A stretch of 64,000 nucleotides of DNA from Inonotus obliquus (taxonomy: Eukaryota; Basidiomycota; Agaricomycetes; Hymenochaetales; Hymenochaetaceae), in contig JAJHTX010000006.1 of assembly GCA_032164295.1 (NCBI GenBank), positions 806,001-870,000 of the forward strand. The letters are read 5' to 3'. Below the pieces are notes generated by a model. It had not been told where the DNA came from and did no database searches. It saw nothing but the letters and a program-made list of their open reading frames with translations. This document shows positions 52,829-63,000 of this stretch, piece after piece; positions within the stretch are counted from its first letter, which is position 1, and every line of letters begins with the position of its first letter. The position numbers and the translations under genes are program-made.

Positions 52829-53496
52829 TTAAATGTAGAACTCGCCCTCATAACCGGGCAGCCGGAACATGCTATTACCAAACCTCCCATTCTGCTGCAC
52901 TTCGTACTCACGAAAACGTTCAGCGATGTTGTGAGGGATAAACCCGTTTTGAGCCAACCTATCAAGGACACTGGCGCACCAGAAACGGCAACCGACACCG
53001 GGTTCCTTGAAGCTATGTAGATCTAGTCAGTAACAAGTGCCAATGGAATTGACTGATCATATTTACATATATTGGTCCATCTTATGCTGATCGAAGATGG
53101 CGAGCAAGAGCTCATGCGCAGAAGTGTTGGGTCTTACTTCAACGAAGAACGGAGCGGGACCAACATTATTGGTGATCGCATAAGGCTTGTACTCTACTAG
53201 TACGTAGCCACGCATCGGATTCAGACCTAAGAGCCGTGGGAGCATGTCGAGACGGATGGACTCAAAGTCACCATCCGTTGTCTGAGAGATGAGGGAGAAT
53301 CGGAAATGGAAGAACTGTCCACTAGGAACAGGGGTGCCTGTGATCGCCAATGTGTTGATGGTCATCGAGACGGCATCGGGGTTATTCCTGAAACTATCGG
53401 AGGGAACAATGCTGCGTCTGTTAGGAAGGGTGTATCTGTGAAAAAATTGTCAACTACAGTGTACTCTGCGTCGAGGAAATATACTTGCAAGGCCAT
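52829..53496 (-). CDS. Small DUF7770-like protein, intact copy 2 (divergent)
   Basis: Exons 53496-53489, 53435-53067 and 53012-52829 sum to 561 nt, 186 residues. The domain order matches copy 1: SGQFFHFRFSLI, SIRLDMLP, GYVLVEY, FFVEVRPNTSAHELLLAIF, MDQYIF, then VGCRFWCASVLDRLAQNGFI. Sequence divergence from copy 1 is large compared with the kinases, so this is an older paralogue, not a recent duplicate. The first intron must use a GC donor (TT then GCAAGT); a GT donor two bases on breaks the frame. It is divergently paired with kinase copy 4. Confidence 0.8.
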
Positions 53497-54463
53497 ACTG
53501 CAGAAATCAGACGTTGGAAGAAAGACGAATGAATTTGTGCGGAACAGGTCAATTTCCTCCTTATTTTATAGGCATCCAAGGACACTGGCACCGACTCAGA
53601 AATCATCGCCGAAATTGACCACAAACATTAAAACGTGTTTTCCACCGCACAGCAGAGACCACTGGCCGAAGTCGTCACCATAGAGAAATCACTATTAATC
53701 TAGATTTAGGACTCCTATCAGCATTTGATCACTTGAAGAGGGTGAGATCTGGCAGAGCCCCTCTTGGACCACAGGGAGACGAATATAAACTATCATCATG
53801 AAGAACATGGTAGCAAGTCTTGGAACACATACCACTATCATCCCACCCGCGGACTTGTGTAAACTAAGTTGCAACGTTTCCACTGTGGCTCTGTTGCGGC
53901 GGAATTATGTAGAGGGGGGAATGGCCGAGGGGGGTCGTAATTACTGTAAAGCGGCTCAAGCCTAATATCCCTAATAGGCATGTAGAACCACTGGCAGGTA
54001 TGGTGCAGTAGATCTTCATCCTGAGCGTCTGTTAGCACCTGTCCCCTAGCTTTCGCCGATTAATTTACTTGTCTTCTGGGTAGCACATATATCGCCTGGT
54101 GATCGACGAAAGAGAAAGTATTGTCGAGTTGAGTGAAGTCACCTGGTGTCCTTGGCATCACCAACATCTCCCGCTCAGTGCTTACACATATGCACCACAA
54201 TATTCGAAAAAACACTCTATTCGACTAGTATTGGCGTAGTTGTCTAGAAGTTCTTTCGACCGTTTAAGTGATGTGAACGTCGGTGTCGGTTCGAAGAGCG
54301 TTCCTCTGCTGGCCCCAGACTCCTCGAAAGCCGGGTGAGAGTGACTTGCGTGACAAAGTCACGGGTGCCAAGTATTTATAGCGTGCTCTATTCTGATTAT
54401 GTAATCCGAACTTTTGGACCTCAGGCTCGTGTCCCTGTTTCCTCCCTTCGTGTACATCCACTT
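53497..54463. promoter_or_regulatory. Shared divergent region: small gene copy 2 / kinase copy 4
   Basis: It separates the two start codons. A likely TATA element (GTATTTATAG) lies about 90 bases before the kinase. The stretch 53740-53845 is repeated upstream of kinase copy 3. Confidence 0.5.
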
Positions 54464-55496
54464 ATGCAGTGGTCAGTGCAGACTCTCGAAGGGTTGCTCT
54501 ATCGTCTCATCACCCCTCTGCTTCTATGCAGAAGCAAATCTCCCCAAGTAGGTTTTCCGCTCGTCGAGAGTAACATGACTTACGTTTAGACAGAAGCAGG
54601 AAGCCCTGAGTATATCGCATCTGAGCGATGAAGAAATTGTCGAGCGAACTGAATGGTCCCCAATGGTTGATAGAGGCACATATATCGATCAACTCACAGG
54701 CCAACCCAATGTTGGCATCGTTGCAAAGATAGCTCCAGATGCTGTTGCAAAGTGCTGTTTTGAACCGTGCGCTCAAGAGCTTCTCTCAGCAGAATTCGTA
54801 CGGACGTATACAGCCATACCGGTCCCGATGCCCGAACGGACCTGTCGTGGTTCATCCGACTGGTACCTGGTCCAGGAACTCATACCCGGTCGAGATTTAC
54901 TAGACGTGTGGCCTTATCTGAGCTGGTGGATGCGTTTTCGAGTTGCCCTCACTCTTCGCTTTTATATTTATGAACTACGTTGCATGTCGACTCGCGCAGG
55001 TCCTCCTCCCTTCCATGGACCACCCTCCGATGATGGTAAACCACGGGAATGTATCGGTAGATTGTTCACTAATCCGGGAGCTGGCCCATTCAGCTCATAC
55101 CGTGAAATGTCGAGATGGTATCAAAATCGACTTCTCTACATGCAGCGATTCTGGAAGAATACCCCGGACAGTGCGCCATTCGATGACAGTGTGCCTCTCG
55201 TATTCACACATCAGGATCTACATCCACGGAACATTATCCTGGGTGACGACGGCCAACTCTGGATCGTTGATTGGTTCCACGCAGGATGGTATCCGTCTTG
55301 GTTCGAGTCTGCTAGTATGACGATGTTCTCGGACGGTCACAAGGACACACCGTCCTCGTGGACCGCGTGGATACCATTCATCGCAGGCTCTTGTGATAAG
55401 CCAGGACGGCTGCCGTTCATACTAGCCATCGGTTACACTCTTGAAGTGTTAATGCCGGATATCATGAATCTGGTGCGTGCCATTGCTCGAAATTGA
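54464..55496 (+). CDS. APH-like kinase, array copy 4
   Basis: Exons 54464-54547 and 54594-55496, 328 residues. The catalytic loop is HQDLHPRNIILGDD and the metal strand IVDWFHAGWYP, as in copy 2. It resembles copy 2 through the first two-thirds. It has its own tail variants (HKDTPSSW, GRLPFILAIGYTLEV, VRAIARN) and LLYMQRFWKN where copies 2 and 3 have LLVMRRFWKN. Confidence 0.9.
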
Positions 55497-55689
55497 CTGA
55501 GTACTGATCATTCTTCGGGGAAGACCGATTCCGATGAGTCAATATCGCAGGTTGCGGAGATGGAGGAATAATCGTCTTGTATATTGAATTCTCGGACGTG
55601 TACATTTGTAGCAGAGAAAGAAAGATGACGTGACACCTCTTTCAGGTTCAACCATGAATGTGAGGGTATTCAAGAGTAGAATGTACCCA

Positions 55690-56106
55690 TTAAACGCGGA
55701 ATAGGAAACTTGGAACCGAATTTCTTGTGCTCCTTGATTTCAGATAATCTGTGATCCTACTGTCGAAACCCCGTATCGACGACACTAGCGCACCAATGAT
55801 CGCAACCCCGGTCGGCATCGTTGAAGCTAGTCCAATCAGATACAAGCGCGAAAGGCAGTGATCGATCATATTTACACGTATATATCAATTAACTCTTTAT
55901 CGTGTAGGATGGTTGCATGTCTATGCGGATGGACTCGGCGCTGGCCGAGACGAGGGAGAGTCGGAAGTGGAAGAGTTGACCATCAACGGTCTCGGTCCAC
56001 GGATAAGTGGGTGATGGGAAGAACCCAGAGCAATTGTTCAAACTCTAAGGGAAAATGGTGAACGACAGTGTATTCGGTCTATCTTCCACTCATGATGACA
56101 TCTTCT
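55690..56106 (-). pseudogene. DUF7770-like broken copy after kinase copy 4
   Basis: On the minus strand the start codon region (near 56106), the VDGQLFHFRLSLVSASAESIRIDMQPSY strand pair and the distal exon (around 55700-55815) survive. The middle, including MDQYI and NTTAA, is gone, and the first donor is ATGAG rather than GTGAG. It carries the same deletion as the inverted copy at 48960-49450, so the two descend from one already broken gene. Confidence 0.72.
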
Positions 56107-56642
56107 AGAAATGGAATGTGGAGGGAGGCTGTGAGCCCGTCTGGAACATACATATCACATCAAAGACACAGGCTCAATTAATAAATAAATAATCACCGAG
56201 ATCTTTACGGGGCTCAAATCCACTTGTGGAAGATAGAACAGACAAGATCACGATACGATAATGATTCTTGGCATGAATAGGCACGCGAGACACACAGACA
56301 CCACGTGTAGACTAGATGAACAAGGGAAATGCTTCCGTGGTCGGGATTAGTAGTTGGTGCCAAGGATTTTACAGACATAAGCCGCATGAATTGACAAGCC
56401 AGTATATAGTATCTTCCTCCAGCATCTATCTCCCAGTGCTCGCGGATTGCCTAAAGGGACTGGGCGGTGCAAGTCTGATCAATAGCGGACGTGAGCGTAC
56501 ACCTGCGTACACTTATTTATATTCAATTCGAAGAACCTTGTCCCAAAGGGGGTTACTTCTTACTGTGCGCCGAACAAAACTAGTAAGTCTTTACAAATGC
56601 GTATAGTAGGAGTGATCAGCACTTAAATTCGTGCCGCGTTGC
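56107..56642. other. Truncated last array unit
   Basis: It is homologous to 52140-52624 and carries the CACGTG block near 56302. Similarity stops sharply after GCCGCGTTGC at 56642, where unrelated repetitive DNA begins. Confidence 0.65.
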
Positions 56643-57060
56643 AGGACCCCTGATAATGCTAATCAATGCCTCCTTCCGAGAATGGGGTTCGTTATCTGGA
56701 TTTTTCCGGGCGCTTCAGGACCCCTGACAATCCCGACTAAGGACTCCGCCGAATCCGGATAAAAATTGCCAAATTTTGGGTCTGATGCCTGAATTTTTCC
56801 GGATAATTTGGGTCGAAAAACGGGTCAGGGCCTGTGTCAAAATCCGGATAAGAGGAAGCCGGTGGTTGCCTAGGCCTCCTCCAATCCGGATAAAAGTGAC
56901 ATGCCTACTAGTCCAGATCAGAAATTCCTGCCACACCAGGCAGAAAATCATTAACTCACTGCTAAAAATCATACCTAGAATGATAATCCTACCAATCAGA
57001 TGAGGAGCTTTCACATTCCGACCTAAATTTCCCAGGGTTGGAGATATTGCTTATAATTAC
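56643..57060. repeat. CCGGAT-rich repetitive element
   Basis: It contains many TCCGGATAA-type motifs on both strands and a duplicated start motif, CAGGACCCCTGAYAAT, at about 56643 and 56716. No coding capacity is seen. It is probably a non-autonomous mobile element or its end. Confidence 0.55.
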
Positions 57061-57600
57061 CATATGTGGTTATACTATCTTGTGCAAATTTTTGCACGAA
57101 ATAACAAGAAACCTTGTATCTTCTGCATATTGTTCCCTCTACATGGGATTGCTCTTGAAGTGGATTAAGTTCTGTACTTTGATAACTACATGATAGCCAA
57201 CCAGATGAAGAAAAAAAACATATGGGAGGCCTCTGTCAGAAGAAATTGACTTATTTGGCATGCAGATCCAGAGACGCTACAACCCGATAAATTCCCATGA
57301 TCATCAGACATGGAAAGACAATTCGATCGAACATATTATACACGCACACGCTATTGTCCCTGGGGCTCGACATTACCAGGACAAATCAATACACCAATAT
57401 GCAGGTTCTGTGAATGGGCACATGAGGAAGCATGGATACTGCAGACATGGATACTCAAGGACGCAGTCAACTATATGCTTCGACATGAACCTTACTCAAT
57501 TCGAACCAACCACCATTGGTCAACGGTTGCAGAAACAACTCAACCATTGTTCACACCTACACTGAATGCATACTTGCACGAAGTTACGGTAAATGTGCAA
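57061..57600 (+). other. AT-rich segment with a short open frame, probable mobile-element remnant
   Basis: The frame at 57310-57669 has a Cys pair (CPWGS, then CRFCEWAH) resembling a zinc-binding motif and no other recognisable domain. Codon use is AT-rich and resembles the ORF at 61216-62064. The two may be parts of one element split by the GGTACC-rich segment. Confidence 0.35.
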
Positions 57601-60600
57601 GATCGCGGCCGGTACCGGAGGTACCGGTCGAGGGGTGTATGGTATAAGAATACGGGGAGGGCCAAATGAGGCAGTACTTATCCAGTACGCTCACGGTACT
57701 TGTTGTCTGTAGAAGGGGGATGTAAAGAGAGCCAAAGGAATGGTAGAAAGGGGTGCTGGATCAGCTAGATGTCGGGGGGAATGTGTTCTTGTCTGGAATC
57801 GAGAGGGTCGGTACCGTGGGAAAAACGTCGGTACAGGTCGGTATTGCAAGGAAACAGCTAGCACGGGGTGGTATAGCGAGAAACAGAATGAGGGAGACTG
57901 GTAGATGAAGGTGTCGACTGGACTGGGAAGCAAACCTGAGCCCTCGCACGGGAGGCTAACTCCTGAGGTTCACTTGAGACGAAACTGGGACAGAACTTGA
58001 GACGAAGCTGAGATGAGACTGAGAAGGGGGTGAGGAAACCTGAGCCCTCACGCTAGAGGCTAGCTCCTAAGATTACCTGGAGAGCTACTACGTACAGGAG
58101 GAGATATTTATACTACTGTACCGTAGTTAGCTTATAATTCCAAAAGGAGAAAGTAGAAAGAAAGATCAAAACAGAGAAAAGTCTGAAGAAAAATGTAACA
58201 AGGAAAGTGAACATTGCAGCGCCATCAGGGGGACAACAAGAAAGGGTTAGGGAGGACAAGATACCAATGAAAACGTAGCATATAGTATCCCTGGATGAAA
58301 AGTCCTCAGGACGAGAGATCTGCACCCCTGCTGATTGATACCGACACGTTCCTGGTGGTACCGGACCTGAAAACCTTAACAGATACTGACCCTGAGCTTT
58401 CCCAAAGAACCGGCATGCATAGTCCAACCATCAGGAATGAATACCAGAGAGGGAGACGTCCAATCCATGTTATGAGAGCATGTCGAATTGTCTCGGTACC
58501 GGGTTTCTCGGCACTCGGTACTCTCGGTATTCTCGGTACCGGGTTTCTTGGCGCTCGGTACCGGTACTCTCGGCGTTCGGTACTTCGAGAAATGGGACTG
58601 ACGGTTTCTCTGGGTGTGCTGGTGGATACTGGAAGATGTAGATGAGACTGTACCGTAGCATGGGGTAAGCGTAGAATGGGATACCGGGCTTGATACCGAG
58701 CTCAGCTGCACGTAGTTCTCTTCATCTCCCGGGCACTTTAAATAGTGACTGTCCTCAGTCATCCTCCATAGCCAAGGTGCATCGGTAACGTGAGGCGGCA
58801 CAAGGAGAGGTAAGCCAAAGAGTCCTTCCTCCAATCCAATCCATCATCGAGTCGACTCGGCATCTCCGGTACCAGTGATTAGTAAGCTTCGGTACCGGGA
58901 GTGGTAGTGGAATGCAACTGCAGTGTCATCAAATAGGAACCGATACCGAAATTCGAACAAAGGACAGAAGAACGTGAATAAGTGAGACAGTGGAAGAATG
59001 TATAAGATAATTTGAGAATGGGATGGGGGTATAGGTACGGAAGGTAAAACAATCAAATACCGACCGTGCAAATGGATTTCAGAAGTAGAAGTTCAAAATT
59101 ATCCATAATCAGAAAGGAGAGGGTGGAATAGAAGAAAGAATAGCTGGGAAAGGGGTAGCAACCAGTCCACAGCCATACCGAGGTATGTTCCACCATTGAT
59201 ACAATAGCCCCGTCCGGTACCGAGCTTATGTAAGCGGTACCGAGGCGGTACTGAGATCAGGAGAGAGTCTTGCACAGTACTCTGGTACCGGTAGCTGCTG
59301 CGAGCCGTCGCTAGTTGCTTGCCCGGGTTGGCAGGGAACGTCTGGCTGAGTTGTCCTAAAATGAGCAAGCCATAGTCGTCCTTGAACCATAGTCCGTCAT
59401 GTGTACCAAATACCGACGACTCCTTGGTGCTTGTAGACTTTACGGTCACCACGTTTCCCAACTCGAGAGCCCTTACTGAAGTACCGGAAATGCTTCGATG
59501 GGTTGTAGAATGAGTTCCAAGAGCTGCGGGGTTGGTACCGATGCCGAGAGAAAAGTACCGGTACCGGTACCGGAAATCGATCAAATAAGCCAAAACGTGC
59601 AACTCCTCCAATACCGATAGAAGCTCTACTAGTTCCAGTAGATGTCGTACGGCTGACCTGAGACTCCTGGGCTGAATTCTGCCTGGTACTGTAGTCTGAA
59701 TGGCTGGTGTCCACCGACTCGATGTGGCTGTGCTCGGTACCGAGAGGCTGGGGAATCCTGGGTGACAAGACTCGCATGGGGGAGCAACCAGTAAACACCT
59801 TCCGAAATTCGTACACTGGATCCGAAACCTGAGGATGAGCACCAACTAGACAAAAGATTGATGTGGGGGCCTTCCTAGCTATGCCAACGACTGGGAGAAT
59901 GGGTACCGAAGAACCTAGAGCATGTACCGGGGCCTCGACGATTGCATCCTGCACTGGAACGATTGGTACCGGGGACTTGACAATTTCATCTGGCACTGGA
60001 ATAACTGGTACCGGAGCCACCAATGACACTAATGAGTCATCAGCTGGATCCATATCCTGACTGATACCAGGGTCCGGTACGTGGCTGTGCACCTCAATTC
60101 CGATCGATACTCGATGCTCGTCCACCAGATCTATGCCTCCTAGACACTGCACCACTTCCTGACCTAACACGTCTCCTCCTGCAACCAAATCCGCTGATCC
60201 TTCCTCAACTAACGACCTGGAGCTGAGTACCGGGGGAATTTCTTCCTTCTCTGACGGCTCTCCTGCTGCCTCGGTACCAACTGCATATACGCTCCTGGGA
60301 CCTCCACACTCAACTGAAACTAACTCGCTCATCTGCCTTCTAAGCTCCTGCGACAATGCCAACAACTCGCGTTGAGATACCGTAAGCCCAGATCCAAGAG
60401 GCTGATCTACCGGGGTCGGTATGGGAGACTTCCAGTCAGCTACCGAGGGCTCGTATGCATCTTCTTTAGGTTTCGGGAGTGGGTCTGACATTGCTAAGAC
60501 TCTGCTGGGAGATGTGTCCTCCATGTAGTAGTACCGTGGTACTGATGATCTCTCAGCGCTCCGGTACTCCGGTACTTGCGATCTCTCGGCGCTCCGGTAC

Positions 60601-61170
60601 TCCGGTACTGACAGTCTCTCTACACTCCGGTACTTCCTCCTGCGTGCTTCCTCTGCCTTCCTTCGAGCCTCCTCAAGCAGAATCTCCAACCTAACGACCT
60701 CCTGATCATCTCCTACCTCCTCTGCAATTCTCTGCCTAGCAACTGGGGACTCTCGGCATCGCTGGATCGGTACCGGGACTGATACTGGAGGTGAATGGGC
60801 CACAACTACGTTTACCGAAGGCAACCCCAATGGTTCCGGTAACAACTGCTGCTCCTGCTCCAGTTCCTCTACCTGTAACTGAAGGACCTGCAACGTCTTC
60901 CAGAGTGTACCAAGCTCCGGCTCCTCCTTGACTGGCTGCGACTCAGCATTACATAATCCGGTACAAGGTGATTCATCGAAAAAGTCGGTACTGAGGACAT
61001 AATTGGCGTGCTTATGGATCTGCTCCACTGTATACGTTGTTCCAGGCTGGGGATCGGCTTCTTTTGTCTCGAGACGTAAATGGATGCGATCCCGAAGGCT
61101 ACCGGTGAATACTGAGAAGTAGTACCGGGCTGCTTCCTCTACCAAGAGGGTACTGTTAGAAAAGCAATAC
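57601..61170 (-). mobile_element. GGTACC-rich segment with gag-like ORF (probable retroelement)
   Basis: Dozens of GGTACC/CGGTACCG motifs start abruptly at about 57610 and continue to about 60770, in coding and non-coding parts alike. The gag-like frame occupies the distal part. No reverse transcriptase, integrase or protease motif is seen, so the element is incomplete or non-autonomous. Its ends could not be fixed. Confidence 0.55.
59397..61170 (-). CDS. Gag-like open reading frame of a retroelement
   Basis: The minus-strand frame runs to a stop at 59397. It stays open to 61430, but the part beyond about 61170 is antisense to another ORF and is unlikely to be protein. Near its N-side it reads like a retrotransposon capsid segment (SLRDRIHLRLETKEAD, YTVEQIHKHANYVLSTDFF). 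A coiled-coil with Glu/Arg-rich helices follows (LEILLEEARRKAEEARRR), then a short repeat of YRSAERS-VPEYRSAER produced by the GGTACT motif, and a Pro/Val-rich tail. No zinc knuckle is seen. The lower limit of the start is not set; a complete element would have more upstream. Confidence 0.5.
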
Positions 61171-61215
61171 AATTCACTATTACTAAGCCTGATTGATAAT
61201 CGAAGTAACTCCAAT

Positions 61216-62064
61216 ATGAATTGGATACAGGAAAGGTTGAATGCGGTTACACGAGCACTACAACAGCCAATAATACCAGCAACACCAAGACCAGGAGTGT
61301 TACAGTATTGTAGCATATGTAGACCAGCACATGAGATAGCAGAAAAACTACTTCGAGAGATACTGAAGGAAATAACATACTCAGCAATCGTCAAGGGACA
61401 ATCGGACATTATGATTAGGAGACGATTCATTGTAATGAACTACGAACCGAATACAACTGTACGGAAGGCTTATGAACGAGAAGTCAGGTTACTCTCATAC
61501 GATAATCATTACTTCCTATTGGCAATAGGAATACGAAACGTGGCTTCAGAACAAGATAATCACCAATGCGATGTAGCCGTACTAGACATCGATATACCAT
61601 ACAGGAATGAACCTGAACATATCGCAAGAGAGTCAGCTTACAAGTGGACCGACTATCTAGTCCAAAGACTTAAGCAATTACTGACAGGAGGAAGGACAGT
61701 TGTAGAAGTAAAGGAAGATCGACATGGAGGAATAATAAGGATCAAAGGAATCCGAGGCAGATCACTAGCAGACATAGCAGTAGCACCAGGATACATTAGA
61801 GTGAAGCAAGTAATTAATAACATCGACACACCTGGGGCAATAACATTACCAAGATGGCGAAGTGTAGGAACACAGACAGAGCCGATACAGACACCCGTAT
61901 GGCACGTGACCCAAACATTACCAAGTATGGCAGAGTTTGATCGACAGCTTCGAAGCCGATCACACGTTGTCAGGCCAGGATATTGCCTGGACATAAACAA
62001 TCGTAATATTGGCACGCTTTACACTATCGGAAGCAAGAACATAGTAGGACATCAGAAAGGATAA
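61216..62064 (+). CDS. AT-rich ORF of 282 residues, unknown, probably element-encoded
   Basis: ATG 61216; the frame is open further upstream to about 61150. It has a helical N-terminus, a CSICRPAH segment, an alternation of strands and helices (YFLLAIGIRNVA, CDVAVLDIDIPY), and a region with GGRTVVEVKEDRHGG. No family is recognised. It uses many ATA and CGA codons, unlike the genes of the left half, suggesting a foreign or mobile origin. It overlaps, on the opposite strand, the upstream extension of the gag-like frame. Confidence 0.45.
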   Translation: MNWIQERLNAVTRALQQPIIPATPRPGVLQYCSICRPAHEIAEKLLREILKEITYSAIVKGQSDIMIRRRFIVMNYEPNTTVRKAYEREVRLLSYDNHYFLLAIGIRNVASEQDNHQCDVAVLDIDIPYRNEPEHIARESAYKWTDYLVQRLKQLLTGGRTVVEVKEDRHGGIIRIKGIRGRSLADIAVAPGYIRVKQVINNIDTPGAITLPRWRSVGTQTEPIQTPVWHVTQTLPSMAEFDRQLRSRSHVVRPGYCLDINNRNIGTLYTIGSKNIVGHQKG

Positions 62065-62610
62065 ACAAGAAATATCGGACGTCGCAGTAACTCGTAATTC
62101 TGCACACAAGTTAGCAAATCGAAAGCCGATGGAAAGTGCCAAGCTTACTATCAAGCGTTGAGCACAACTCGTCTAGTAACAAGCACCGGTACCCACTCGA
62201 CCCACTCCTCCTCGATCATGATAGTTGTCTCCACAAATACTCTTCGTGCTATTAAGCATAAAGATCGCAAAGTGTCGAGAAAGTAACTCACTGAATCGGG
62301 TTAGAGGAAGCGCGACGATACACAAAAGTCAGCCTGAGAAGTTCAGAAGCGTGGCAGAGCAGATGGTGAAGTCGTGCACGAAGTCGTGAAGGTGGCATTA
62401 GAACAAAGAATTGCAGAAAAGGAACTCGAGCGGCGATAGATAAACAAACCATTCTTTATATGGTCACGCTCTAGAAGCAGAAATGAAGGTTCAAGAACCA
62501 CCGGTTGCACCATTCATTTGGTCTTATCTGAGAAGCCATCCGATACATCGCTCTGGAAAAACCAAAGACCACAGTCCAGATACCAAAAACCAAATAAGCC
62601 CAAACTGGGT

Positions 62611-62776
62611 AATCGATTATATCATCCATCAGGTCATCGATTATATCATCCATCAAGTAATCGATTATATCATTCATTAGGTCATCGATTATCTCATCCA
62701 TCAAGTAATTGATTATATCATCCATTAGGTCATTCATCAAGTCATCGATTAGATCATCGATCAGGTCATCACCTTG
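62611..62776. repeat. 24-bp tandem repeat (ATCGATTAT/ATCATCCATCA type)
   Basis: About six imperfect copies of a 24-base unit containing ATCATCCATCA and ATCGATTAT. Because 24 is a multiple of three, the minus strand stays open and would read an eight-residue acidic/hydrophobic repeat (DDLMDDII type). Confidence 0.85.
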
Positions 62777-62794
62777 AACCATATTCTGGACTCA

Positions 62795-63000
62795 TCAATT
62801 GATTCATTGATGGCACATCATTCATCAAGTAACTCATTGATGCGCATCATTCATCAAATAACTCATTGATGCACAGCATCTATCAAGTAATTCATTGATG
62901 CACAGCATTCATCAAATCATGCATTGATGCACATCACTCATCAATTAATTCATTGATGCGCATCATTCATCAAATAACTCATTGATACATTGATACATAT
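62795..63000. repeat. 29-bp tandem repeat (CATTGATGCGCATCATTCATCAAATAACT type)
   Basis: About six to seven imperfect copies of a 29-base unit with recurring CATTGATGC and TCATCAA cores. It shares the CATCAA core with the neighbouring 24-bp repeat. Confidence 0.8.

Noticed and set aside
45261..55496. Antibiotic-resistance genes
   Set aside because: The kinases share only the general APH fold; fungal members are diverse and nothing in the sequence points to aminoglycosides.
59099..59845. Second minus-strand frame of 248 codons overlapping the gag-like ORF end
   Set aside because: It could reflect a frameshifted continuation, but no reverse transcriptase, protease or integrase motif is visible, so no product is claimed.
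62471..62782. Minus-strand frame encoding an acidic eight-residue repeat
   Set aside because: It is fully explained by a 24-bp tandem repeat whose length is a multiple of three; there is no sign of selection for protein.
62611..63000. Possible CRISPR-like array
   Set aside because: Repeats are directly adjacent without unique spacers, and the organism is eukaryotic.
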